From the NCBI GenBank assembly GCA_900540495.1, contig UQGA01000007.1, positions 34,521 to 98,520 on the forward strand: 64,000 nucleotides of DNA, given 5' to 3'. The notes below the pieces were generated by a model. It ran no database searches, was not told the origin of the DNA, and worked only from the letters and a program-made list of their open reading frames with translations. Positions 48,641 to 56,866 of the stretch are shown one piece after another. Both the position numbers and the translations under genes were made by a program. Source of the stretch: an uncultured Eubacteriales bacterium (GTDB lineage Bacteria; Bacillota; Clostridia; Christensenellales; CAG-138). The stretch's first letter is position 1. Each line of letters begins with the position of its first letter.

Positions 48641-50245
48641 ATGAAAGCGACCAGGGGCGACCAGTTGCGCCGGCTGCTCCGCTTTGACGAGCCGCCGGCC
48701 GAATACGAACTGTTGGAGAACGAACCGGGCGAACCGCCGTTCTTTGGTGGTTGGCGCGGCAGCGACCGGGAGGACCCGGCGGCGCCGGAACTGTTTGTCA
48801 GCCGATCGCTCGATGAAAACCTGCGCCGGCTGCGCGAGGAATATCGCGGGGACATCAACTCCGACATCATCCTGCGACGGTTTTCGATGGGCGGCCGTGT
48901 GCGCGCCGCCGTTGCATTTTTTGACGGCATGGCCAACGCCGATCAGATCAACGACTTTATATTGAAACCCTCCATGAGGCCAGATGCGATGGAAGGCGCC
49001 GACCCGCCGCTGGCGGCGTATGCGGTGGAGCATGTTCTGGCCATGCAGGACGCTTCGCTGATCGTGGACTGGGACGAGGTCCGTGCGGCGGTGGCGGAAG
49101 GCCGTTCGGTCGTGTTTCTGGAAGGGGACGACCATGCCGTTGTCATGGATACACGCGGGTTCCCCGGCCGGAGCGTGAGCGAGCCGCGCAATGAAACCGT
49201 CATCCTCGGCCCGCACGAAGCCTTTACCGAAAACATCCGCACGAACATCAGCCTGCTGCGCAAGCTGGTCAGGACGGATGATTTTGTGTGCGAGTTTCGC
49301 CCGGCTGGCGGCGCGAACAACGTGCGCCTTGCCATCGCATATCGGGAGGGCACGGCCAACCGCACGCTCGTCAACGAGGTCAAACGCCGGCTGGCGCGCG
49401 TGGATACGCTCAAGATCATCTCCATCGCCATGCTCGTGCAGCTCATCGAGGAACACCCATACTCCCCGGTCTCCCAGTCGCTGATCACGGAGCGGCCGGA
49501 TCGCACCGCTTCGGCTATCATGGAGGGACATGTGGCCATCCTGGTGGAGGGCAGCCCGCAGTCGTGCGTCATGCCGGTGACGCTGTTCATGCTGATGACC
49601 TCCGCCGAGGACGCGTATTTGCGCCCTGTCGCCGTTTCGATCATCCGCATCGTGCGCTATCTCGGGGCGTTTTTGTCCACGATTCTGCCGGCTTATTTCG
49701 TTGCGCTTGCGCTGCACCATCAGGGCATGCTCAGCGGGGAAATTCTGGCGACCGTCGCTTCCTCGAGGCATATGGTGTTTTTGCCGCTTGCCGTTGAAAT
49801 GATCTTTTTGCAGCTCGTCTTTCAACTTGTGCGGGAAGCAAGTCTCAGCGCGCCGGGGCCGATGGGGCAGAGCGTCGGCATCATCGGCGGGCTCATTCTC
49901 GGACAGGCCGCCGTAGCGGCGAACATCGTCAGCACGGTCGTGCTCATCATCGTCGCCATTTCCGGGCTCGGCAACTTTACGATTCCGGATTACCGCACGC
50001 AGAATGCCATCGCCTATTTTCGCATTCTGCTCGTGCTGGCCGGCTGGCTGGGCGGGCTGCTGGGGCTGATGGTTACCATCTTGCTGTCGATTGCCTATCT
50101 GGCGTCGCTCAAATCGTGTGGCGTGCCGTTTTTGACGCCTGTCGCCCCCAAGACCATGTCCAAGGAGCCGCAGGTGCTGCGCAAGCGGCGCCGCAATGCG
50201 CCGGAGACGCTCGATTTTACGAACACGGGAGGCCAGCGGGTATGA
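48641..50245 (+). CDS. gerAA: Spore germination receptor subunit A (GerA family)
   Basis: The A subunit of GerA-type receptors sits in the spore inner membrane and senses germinants together with B and C. The 534-residue protein has an N-terminal soluble domain (about residues 50-280) with FFDGMANADQINDFIL and ISLLRKLVRTDDFVCEF. A membrane domain of about five helices (300-500) includes ILVEGSPQSCVMPVTLF and QSVGIIGGLILGQAAVAANIV, both highly typical. A basic tail follows. The start lacks a Shine-Dalgarno, and a SigG-like promoter lies so close (GCATA 48605-48609, GATACTG 48628-48634) that the mRNA may be leaderless. SigG control would fit germination receptors. It is coupled to the B gene by ATGA. 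Confidence 0.93.
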   Translation: MKATRGDQLRRLLRFDEPPAEYELLENEPGEPPFFGGWRGSDREDPAAPELFVSRSLDENLRRLREEYRGDINSDIILRRFSMGGRVRAAVAFFDGMANADQINDFILKPSMRPDAMEGADPPLAAYAVEHVLAMQDASLIVDWDEVRAAVAEGRSVVFLEGDDHAVVMDTRGFPGRSVSEPRNETVILGPHEAFTENIRTNISLLRKLVRTDDFVCEFRPAGGANNVRLAIAYREGTANRTLVNEVKRRLARVDTLKIISIAMLVQLIEEHPYSPVSQSLITERPDRTASAIMEGHVAILVEGSPQSCVMPVTLFMLMTSAEDAYLRPVAVSIIRIVRYLGAFLSTILPAYFVALALHHQGMLSGEILATVASSRHMVFLPLAVEMIFLQLVFQLVREASLSAPGPMGQSVGIIGGLILGQAAVAANIVSTVVLIIVAISGLGNFTIPDYRTQNAIAYFRILLVLAGWLGGLLGLMVTILLSIAYLASLKSCGVPFLTPVAPKTMSKEPQVLRKRRRNAPETLDFTNTGGQRV

Positions 50246-51339
50246 ATCTGCGCGAAGGAAGGATCGGCAGGCAGGAGGCGACGAGCCTGACCGCTTTCGG
50301 CGTAGCGGTCAGCGGGTTGTTTTATCCCAACGCTGCGTCGCTCTACGCCCACGGAAACGCCAACTATCTTGCCGCTCCCGTCACGCTGGCGCTGCTGATG
50401 CTGTTGTTTACGCTTGTAATCAAGGCAATGGCGCGTCGCCGCGCGCCGCATCTGGGCGCGTTTCTGTGCGATGCACTGGGCGGAGGTTTGGGACGCGTTG
50501 CGGCGCTGCCGGTCGTTGCGTATCTGGTTGTGGCGGCTGCTGTTCCGCTGATTCAGTTTCAGCTTGCGATGGACCGCTATGTGCTTCCGAACTCTCCCGT
50601 GTTGAACGTCTGCCTGTATTTCCTGCCGCCGCTGCTGGGTCTTTCGTTTGCGGGGCTTGAAACGCTCGGCCGCACGGCGCGCCTGTGCCTCTGGCCGCTT
50701 GCGGTTGCGCTGGCGTTGCCGCTCATACTGGCCATACCGTCGTACCGGGTTAACGCACTGTTCCCGCTGGCGCTCGAGGAACCGCTGTTCATCGCTCGCG
50801 GCGGGGTCATGGGACTGTCACGCATGCTTGCGCCGCTGCTGTCGCTGCTCATCTGTACGCGGGGCGTGTTCGGAGTGCAAAACGCATGTCGGTATGGCCG
50901 CATTGCGATCGTAGCGGGCGGACTGTTCGTGTGCGTGGCACAGCTATGCGTCGGCCTTACCTATTGTTATCTGGATTTGCGGGACATGGTTTTCCCGTTC
51001 TATCGAATGGTGATGACCTCCTACCCGGGCGTCTATTTGCGCATGGATAAGCTGCTGCTGTTCTTCTGGCTGGTGACGGGCGCGCTTTGCGGCGCGTTTT
51101 ACCTGTATGCGGCGGCGCTGCTCTACTGCCATGCGACGGGGGTGCGCGATGTACGGCCGGCGGCGTTGTCGCTGTCCGCGTGCGCCGTTACGCTGACGGC
51201 GCTGGCGTCGCTGGATACGGCAAGCTGGCTGCGGAACGTGGCGGCCGTAATCGTCGAGTACCTCTATTTGCCGGCTTTACTGCCGCCCGTGCTCGCCTCG
51301 CTCGTCGCCTTTTGCCGGAAGGAACGGAGGCAGGCATGA
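50242..51339 (+). CDS. gerAB: Spore germination receptor subunit B (permease-like)
   Basis: B subunits are APC-superfamily-like membrane proteins that hold the germinant-binding pocket. The 365-residue protein starts REGRIGRQEATSLTAFGVA, close to the family's opening helix, and has about ten hydrophobic segments. Its length (about 365) and position between A and C subunits are typical. It begins inside the gerA stop codon and its stop overlaps the C gene. Ligand specificity cannot be inferred. Confidence 0.9.
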   Translation: MNLREGRIGRQEATSLTAFGVAVSGLFYPNAASLYAHGNANYLAAPVTLALLMLLFTLVIKAMARRRAPHLGAFLCDALGGGLGRVAALPVVAYLVVAAAVPLIQFQLAMDRYVLPNSPVLNVCLYFLPPLLGLSFAGLETLGRTARLCLWPLAVALALPLILAIPSYRVNALFPLALEEPLFIARGGVMGLSRMLAPLLSLLICTRGVFGVQNACRYGRIAIVAGGLFVCVAQLCVGLTYCYLDLRDMVFPFYRMVMTSYPGVYLRMDKLLLFFWLVTGALCGAFYLYAAALLYCHATGVRDVRPAALSLSACAVTLTALASLDTASWLRNVAAVIVEYLYLPALLPPVLASLVAFCRKERRQA

Positions 51340-52571
51340 GCGGACGATGCAGTTTTGGAAAACAATTTCTGCAGCGGACGCTGTTGCTGGCGCTCATGCT
51401 GCCGACCCTGTTCCTTGCGGGCTGCCTGAAATCCCAGACGCTTGACGAGAGCGAATACGTCCTTGCCATCGCGTTTGACCCCGGCGAAACGTTTGCCTAT
51501 CGGTTCAGTTTTGCGGTGCAGCGCATCAATACGGAGGCGAGCGAACCCCGCGCCGACGGTTTTTTTATCCTGAGCGCAGAAGCTGAGACGCTGTTTGCGG
51601 CGATCGAAACCGTGTCGGCCAGCCTGTCGCACGAGCTGAGCTTTGCCCGCACGACGATGATGATATTCGACGCGTCGTTGCTCGAACGGGATGGTTGCCT
51701 TGCCGATCTGCTCGATTCCGCCATGGAACAGCTGCTGATCCGCTATAATGCTAACGTCTACGTTTCCGTCGACGGCGCTTTGGAGGCGCTTGAGGGCCTG
51801 TCGGGGGAGGATGCGCAGCCGGGCATCGACAAATTGCAAAGCCATTTTCTTGACTATGCGTCGGAGACGGGTTTTTTGCCGCGGACAAACCTGATGCAGC
51901 TCTATGAAACGATGTCGGGACGATGTGTGGATGCGGCGCTGCCTCTCATTGGCACGACCGAGGGACTGGTGCGGCTCGGCGTAGCCGACAGCGTGGGCGG
52001 GGAAGCATATGCCTACCTTGCCGGTCGAATGTTGACGCAGACCGGCTTGCAGACGGGCGTCGCCGGAGCGGCATTGCTGCGGGACGACCGGATGGTGGGC
52101 GTGCTCGACGGCCAGAACGTGCAGTTGTTGCTGCTGGTCGCCGGTGGCTTTGAAAACGGCGGCATGCAGTTTTCACTGCCGGAGAGTACGGGCGGGGAGC
52201 TCTATGTGGCGGTCCGTCAGGATGGCGCTGCCAGGGTGGAGCTCATCCTTGGCGAAACGCCGCGCGCTACGGTCGCCCTAAAACTGTATTTGCACGCCAT
52301 GCATCCGGAGACGTTGCCGGACGGCGTGACCATAGAGGCGCTGGAGCGGCGGATCGAGAGCGAGCTTGCCGGCCGCCTGCAAAGCCTGTTTGACACCTGC
52401 CGGTCGCTGGGATCGGATGTATTTGGCTTTGGACGATATGCTGTCCGCCAGTTCCAAAGCGTGGCCGATTGGGAGGCGTACGACTGGGCCGATGTCTATT
52501 ACAATCTGGAGGCAACCTTTACGGTGGACGTGGTGCTCGATGCGAACGAGTACCATGCCCTGTTAAAGTGA
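51336..52571 (+). CDS. gerAC: Spore germination receptor subunit C (Ger(x)C lipoprotein)
   Basis: C subunits are lipoproteins on the outer face of the spore inner membrane. The 411-residue product has a lipobox LAGC (Cys about residue 30). The usual opening of the mature protein follows (SQTLDESEYVLAIAFDPG, family pattern D.R.lleelalv.aiGiD). The three-domain Ger(x)C body is present. Typical segments are a helical SASLSHELSFARTTMMIF and, at the C-terminus, LEATFTVDVVLDANEY. It overlaps gerB by 4 bp and is followed after 13 bp by a 52-residue membrane peptide. Confidence 0.88.
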   Translation: MSGRCSFGKQFLQRTLLLALMLPTLFLAGCLKSQTLDESEYVLAIAFDPGETFAYRFSFAVQRINTEASEPRADGFFILSAEAETLFAAIETVSASLSHELSFARTTMMIFDASLLERDGCLADLLDSAMEQLLIRYNANVYVSVDGALEALEGLSGEDAQPGIDKLQSHFLDYASETGFLPRTNLMQLYETMSGRCVDAALPLIGTTEGLVRLGVADSVGGEAYAYLAGRMLTQTGLQTGVAGAALLRDDRMVGVLDGQNVQLLLLVAGGFENGGMQFSLPESTGGELYVAVRQDGAARVELILGETPRATVALKLYLHAMHPETLPDGVTIEALERRIESELAGRLQSLFDTCRSLGSDVFGFGRYAVRQFQSVADWEAYDWADVYYNLEATFTVDVVLDANEYHALLK

Positions 52572-52584
52572 GGAGGGGCGCGGC

Positions 52585-52743
52585 ATGTTTCTTTTCTGTT
52601 TGACACTTGGCGCAGTCGCGCTCTATGCCGCCGCCTACACGGTCCATGCCGTGCGCCGTCGCGCCTGGGGGTGCGCGCTGGGAAGCGCGCTGCTGTTTGT
52701 GCTGCCCGTCCTGTGTATCATAGGCCTGTCCATAAAGCCCTGA
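52585..52743 (+). CDS. 52-residue two-span membrane peptide after the germination operon
   Basis: A 52-residue reading frame begins 13 bp after gerC, with AGGAGGGG 6-7 bp before its ATG. It starts MFLFCLTLGAVALYAAAY, has a basic turn (VRRR), then a second hydrophobic stretch ALLFVLPVLCIIGLSI. Ribosome site, operon position and two membrane spans separated by a positive turn support a real small membrane protein. The site of action could be the spore inner membrane with the receptor. In some bacilli, germination receptor operons carry small D-type membrane subunits with two spans; this may be an analogous subunit, but no homology is claimed. Confidence 0.65.
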   Translation: MFLFCLTLGAVALYAAAYTVHAVRRRAWGCALGSALLFVLPVLCIIGLSIKP

Positions 52744-52821
52744 TCGTGAAATAATTGTTTTCATATGGCGTCCGTGCGCGCAAAGTGGTACAATACGCAT
52801 AGTATCTTGGGGAGGTGTGGC

Positions 52822-53661
52822 GTGTTCGGCTATGTGCGGCCTCTGGAATGCGAGCTGAAGGTGCGCGAACTGTCCGTCTATCGTGCGTATTACTGCGGCG
52901 TGTGTCGGTCCATCGGCGCGCGGTGCGGCCAGTGCGCCCGGTTGACGCTGCAATACGACTGCGCCTTTCTGGCGCTGTTGCTCGCCGCCCTTTCCGACGA
53001 GGCGCCCGCGATGGAAGGACGCCTGTGCGGGGTCCATCCCCAACGCGGCAGGCGCCCTTGCGTCGCGGCGCACCCGGCGGTGGACTATGCGGCGGATGTC
53101 AATGTGCTGCTCGGATACCATCAGCTCCTCGACGATTGGCGCGACGAGCGCCGTATCGCCAGACGCGCGCTGGCGCTGGCGCTGCGTGGCGCCGTATCGC
53201 GCACACGTACCATGCGCCCGGCGCTCGATGAGGCGATTTGCGGCGGGCTTGCAAGGCTCGACGCGGTGGAGCGGGCGCGCCCTGCCTGCACGGATGAACC
53301 GGCGGATGCGTTTGGAGGCCTGCTGCGCGCCGTTGCGCTGTCGTATCCGGAACTGGAGACGCGCGCACGCGAACCGGTTGCCTGGCTGTTTTACAACCTT
53401 GGGCGCTGGATCTATCTTGCCGACGCCTGGCAGGATCGTGCCGACGATGCCGCTGCGGGACGGTACAATGCGTTCACGGCCGCCGGCGCGAGCGTGGAGG
53501 ATGCGGAGTTTCTGCTCAACTATTCCCTCTCCGAGGCGTGTAAGGCGTTTGACCTGTTGGAATTGCGGCGCAATGCGTCGCTGCTCGAGCATATCCTGCG
53601 CCTTGGCTGCAACGCACGCACCCGTGCGCTGCTGAAAGGAGAAGCCAATGAACCCCTATAA
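52822..53661 (+). CDS. DUF5685-like cysteine-rich protein with DDxxD motifs
   Basis: The 279-residue protein begins VFGYVRPLECELKVRE and YYCGVCRSIG, which I recognise as the DUF5685-type opening; the function is unknown. Four cysteines near the N-terminus (25, 28, 35, 38) form a CxxC...CxxC pattern able to bind metal. Two acidic motifs stand out in a largely helical protein. One is LLDDWRDE (D104-D105-x-x-D108); the other is LADAWQDRADDAAAGRYN (D201, D205, D209 followed by GRYN). Their form and spacing resemble the two Mg-diphosphate sites of squalene/phytoene-synthase-type isoprenoid enzymes. The start is GTG 52822 with GGGGAGGTG upstream; an ATG at 52765 is too far from it. Its end overlaps the J-domain gene by 14 bp. 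Confidence 0.75.
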   Translation: MFGYVRPLECELKVRELSVYRAYYCGVCRSIGARCGQCARLTLQYDCAFLALLLAALSDEAPAMEGRLCGVHPQRGRRPCVAAHPAVDYAADVNVLLGYHQLLDDWRDERRIARRALALALRGAVSRTRTMRPALDEAICGGLARLDAVERARPACTDEPADAFGGLLRAVALSYPELETRAREPVAWLFYNLGRWIYLADAWQDRADDAAAGRYNAFTAAGASVEDAEFLLNYSLSEACKAFDLLELRRNASLLEHILRLGCNARTRALLKGEANEPL

Positions 53662-54259
53662 GGTGCTCGGCGTAAGCGAAACGGCGACGCCGGACGAGAT
53701 CCGCGCCGCCTATCTCGCCCTGGTCAAGAAGTACCATCCGGACCGCTATGCGGACGGCCCGCTCAAGGAGATGGCGGGGGAAAAGCTCAAGGAGATCAAC
53801 CGTGCATACGAGCTCATCGGCAAGCGCACGGGGGCCGGCGCTCATGCGGATGCGGGGCGTGCCGCGTCCTACGGCCCCGAGCGCACGTCGCGCAGCTCGG
53901 CCTATGCGGGGCCGAACGCTGCGGCGCTCGCGCGCGTGCGCTCGCTCATCAGCCACAACAACCTGGGCGCTGCCGCCGCCATTCTCGACAGCATCCATCT
54001 GCACAATGCGGAGTGGCATTACCTGTACGGCATCATCTACCTGCGGCAGGGCTGGTATGAGCGGGCGCGCGCATGTATTCGTTATGCCTACGAACAGGAG
54101 CCGGACAACAGCGAATACCGCAATGCATACGCCGCGCTGCACCGCACCAGCGCCGCTTATGCCGAGGATGGGGAATCCGCGGGCGGCGGCACGCTGTGCG
54201 ACGACTGTTCAACGCTGTTGTGCTGCAACTGTTGCGGGCGTGCATTCTGCTGCTGCTGA
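53648..54259 (+). CDS. J-domain protein with cysteine-rich C-terminal tail
   Basis: The 203-residue protein has an N-terminal J-domain (residues 2-60) with KKYHPDRYAD carrying the HPD tripeptide (30-32) that stimulates DnaK. A linker and a TPR-like helical region follow (about 95-170, LISHNNLGAAAAILDSIHL and YGIIYLRQGWYERARACI). The last 20 residues (184-203) hold nine cysteines, CDDCSTLLCCNCCGRAFCCC, which looks like a metal or Fe-S binding tail. It lacks the DnaJ zinc-finger and C-terminal domains, so it is a specialised co-chaperone. The GAAAGGAG site and start overlap the DUF5685-like gene, indicating a functional pair. Confidence 0.88.
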   Translation: MNPYKVLGVSETATPDEIRAAYLALVKKYHPDRYADGPLKEMAGEKLKEINRAYELIGKRTGAGAHADAGRAASYGPERTSRSSAYAGPNAAALARVRSLISHNNLGAAAAILDSIHLHNAEWHYLYGIIYLRQGWYERARACIRYAYEQEPDNSEYRNAYAALHRTSAAYAEDGESAGGGTLCDDCSTLLCCNCCGRAFCCC

Positions 54260-54351
54260 TCCAGGCGCACCCATAAAATTTTGCTCTTTCTCTGTGCCGC
54301 GACATTGCCTTTCGGGTATCGTTGCCGGCGGAACGGGTCACAATATTCCCC

Positions 54352-56679
54352 ATGCGGGGAACAAAACGGACGCTTACAAAACAGCAACGGCGAAAGCGGC
54401 GGCGCAAATTATTGCGCCGTTGGCTGCTTGCGCAGTTTTTGCTCTTCGGCGCTGCCGGCGCGTTCGGCGCCGCCTGGCTGTTGCAGCTCGATGCCTGGCA
54501 TGAGCTGGACATGTCCAAGATTCTCGACGTGCAGAAATCGCTCATCCTGTATGATGCCGAAGGCGAGGAGATCACCACGCTGCACACGCAGGAGGACCGC
54601 ATCTGGATCAGCATCAAGGAAGTGCCCATGATGGTGCGGTATGCATTCATTGCGGCGGAGGACGCGCGCTTTTACGATCACTTTGGCGTCGATATCATCC
54701 GCATCTTTGGCGCAGCCTGGGCCGATCTGAAGGCGGGCGAATATGTACAGGGCGCGTCTACAATCAGCCAGCAGCTCATCAAGCTCACGCATCTCACCGA
54801 TGAAAAGGTGATGGAGCGCAAGATCGACGAGGCCGTGCTTGCGTATCAGCTGGAAAAGCGGTACGACAAGGACGAGATCCTGGAGATGTATCTGAACTAC
54901 GTCTACTTCGGCGGCGGCTACTATGGCATTGAAGCGGCGGCGCGCGGCTACTTTGGCGTACACGCCTCCGAGCTGACGGTCGCGCAGGCGGCGCAGCTGG
55001 CGGGCATTCTCAAGTCGCCCTCGCGGTATGCGCCGCATCTGGATATGGAGGCGAGCATCGGCCGGCGCAATCTCGTCCTCTCGCTGATGAAGGAATACGG
55101 CTATCTCGATGAGGCTGCCTGCGCAGAGGCAATGGCGGAGCCGGTCGCCCTGCGCCACGGACAGAACCAGGAAAAGCGCGGCTATTATGTCGATCTGGTG
55201 TTGACGGAATCCTGCGAGCTGCTCGGCGTGGAGATGGATGAACTGCTCTCGGGGGGCTACCGCATCTATACGGCCATGGACAGCGACCTGCAGGCGGCTT
55301 GCGAACGCCTGTTCGCGGATGACGCAAACTTCCCGGCGGCGGGCGGGGAGGGAGTGGAGGGAGCGCTTGTCGTTGTCGACGTGCGCACCGGCGGCGTGGC
55401 GGCGCTCATGGGCGGGCGGGAGAACGATACGGCGCTGGCCTACAACCGGGCCACGCGCATCCGGCGGCAGCCGGGCTCGGTCATCAAACCGATCATGGTG
55501 TACGCCCCTGCGCTTGAGAGCGGGTATACTGCCGCCACAATGCTGCTCGACGAGGAGACGGATTTTGACGGTTATAAGCCGAGCAATTCCGGCGACCGCT
55601 ACCGGGGCTGGGTCACCATGCGCCAGGCGGTGACCAGCTCGCTCAACGTGCCGGCCGTGTCGGTGATGGCGGAGCTGGGCGTGGACAGCGGCAAACGGTT
55701 CGCACGGAGCGTCGGCATCACGTTCGATGAGCGCGACCAAAGCCTTGCGCTGGCGCTCGGCGGGTTCACGTACGGCGTCTCGCCCTATCAGATCGCCGCC
55801 GCCTATGCAGCGTTCGCTTCGGGCGGTCTGTATACGGAACCTTCACTGATTTACGCCATCTGCGATGAGGATGGAGACGTGCTGTACAGCTATACGCCGG
55901 CGTACACCCGCGTCATGAGCGAGGGGAATGCCTATGTGCTCACGAGCATGCTCGAAAGCGCGGTGCAGACCGGCACCGGACACCGCCTTGGCGAGTTGGG
56001 CATTCCGTTGGCGGGCAAAACCGGCACGACCGGAGACGATGAAGGCAATCGGGACATCTGGATGGCGGCGTATAACCCGCATTATGCCGCCGCAGTCTGG
56101 ATGGGGTATGACAGCGAGGCCACAGGCCGCCTGCCGGACACGGCGACCGGCGGCACCTATCCCGCACTGTTGCTCAAGGCGGTGTTCGAGACGCTGTATC
56201 CGGATGGAAACGCGCCGGATTTCATTATGCCCTCTACCGTGCGTGAATATCGGCTCGACGGCTATACCCTTGACACCGAGCATGTGGCGGTGCTCGCCAA
56301 CGCGCTGATGCCGGAACAGTCGGCATATTCGGAGGTGTTCGTAGTCGGCACGGAACCGGAGGATTATACCGCCTACTGGCGCATCCCGTCGCCGCCTGGC
56401 GACGTGCGCCTTGCCGTTGCCGGGGACTCCGTGATGGTCTACTTTGAGGTGCCCAGCCGTTTCTGCCTGTATCGGCTGTACCGGGAGGGCGTCGACGGCA
56501 CGCCCGTATTGCTGGGCGAGTTTTCCGGCGGCGCAGGCAGCGTGAGCTATACGGATGCGGACCTGCCGCCCGGCGACTATGCCTACTATGTGATCCCCGT
56601 TCATCCGCAACTGGAGATCGGAGGCGAGCGGGTTGTCGGGGCTGCGTCCGCACGGACGCAGGTCACGATCCCCGGCTGA
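54352..56679 (+). CDS. Class A penicillin-binding protein (PBP1A family)
   Basis: This bifunctional peptidoglycan polymerase has 775 residues. A basic N-terminus is followed by one membrane helix (about residues 25-48). The GT51 glycosyltransferase domain has the catalytic Glu in FIAAEDARFYDHFGVD and GASTISQQLIKL. The transpeptidase domain has the active serine in RQPGSVIKPIMV (SxxK), TSSLNVPA (SxN) and AGKTGTTGDDE (KTG). The last 110 residues form a beta-rich module like fibronectin type III (SPPGDVRLAVAGDSVMVYF). No clear Shine-Dalgarno precedes ATG 54352; TTG 54322 is an in-frame alternative. It could be a vegetative or a spore-cortex enzyme. A terminator follows 37 bp after the stop. Confidence 0.93.
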   Translation: MRGTKRTLTKQQRRKRRRKLLRRWLLAQFLLFGAAGAFGAAWLLQLDAWHELDMSKILDVQKSLILYDAEGEEITTLHTQEDRIWISIKEVPMMVRYAFIAAEDARFYDHFGVDIIRIFGAAWADLKAGEYVQGASTISQQLIKLTHLTDEKVMERKIDEAVLAYQLEKRYDKDEILEMYLNYVYFGGGYYGIEAAARGYFGVHASELTVAQAAQLAGILKSPSRYAPHLDMEASIGRRNLVLSLMKEYGYLDEAACAEAMAEPVALRHGQNQEKRGYYVDLVLTESCELLGVEMDELLSGGYRIYTAMDSDLQAACERLFADDANFPAAGGEGVEGALVVVDVRTGGVAALMGGRENDTALAYNRATRIRRQPGSVIKPIMVYAPALESGYTAATMLLDEETDFDGYKPSNSGDRYRGWVTMRQAVTSSLNVPAVSVMAELGVDSGKRFARSVGITFDERDQSLALALGGFTYGVSPYQIAAAYAAFASGGLYTEPSLIYAICDEDGDVLYSYTPAYTRVMSEGNAYVLTSMLESAVQTGTGHRLGELGIPLAGKTGTTGDDEGNRDIWMAAYNPHYAAAVWMGYDSEATGRLPDTATGGTYPALLLKAVFETLYPDGNAPDFIMPSTVREYRLDGYTLDTEHVAVLANALMPEQSAYSEVFVVGTEPEDYTAYWRIPSPPGDVRLAVAGDSVMVYFEVPSRFCLYRLYREGVDGTPVLLGEFSGGAGSVSYTDADLPPGDYAYYVIPVHPQLEIGGERVVGAASARTQVTIPG

Positions 56680-56716
56680 AGAATCGCGCGCCGAACAGGC
56701 AAGGGAAACCGACAGG

Positions 56717-56738
56717 GGCTCGCTCTGCGAGCCTTTTT
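56717..56738 (+). terminator. Intrinsic terminator of the PBP gene
   Basis: A 7-bp stem, GGCTCGC (56717-56723) with GCGAGCC (56727-56733), has a 3-nt loop and is followed by five T residues. Confidence 0.87.
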
Positions 56739-56774
56739 CGTTTCTGGTTTTCCGAGCGGGAGGAATAATGGGTG

Positions 56775-56803
56775 TTGACGGAAATTCGGTTCAAACATAT
56801 AAT
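56775..56803 (+). promoter_or_regulatory. Promoter of the GntR-family regulator
   Basis: TTGACG (56775-56780), 17 bp spacer, TATAAT (56798-56803), followed by an AT-rich start region. Confidence 0.85.
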
Positions 56804-56812
56804 ATATATAAC

Positions 56813-56828
56813 AAGACATGATTGTCTT
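56813..56828 (+). promoter_or_regulatory. Probable GntR operator
   Basis: A perfect inverted repeat, AAGACA, TGAT, TGTCTT, lies about +4 to +19 relative to the predicted transcription start. That position fits autorepression by the downstream GntR/FCD protein. Confidence 0.5.
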
Positions 56829-56866
56829 TGGAGAACCCTTCGACATCAATCATTTCGAGGTGCAGC

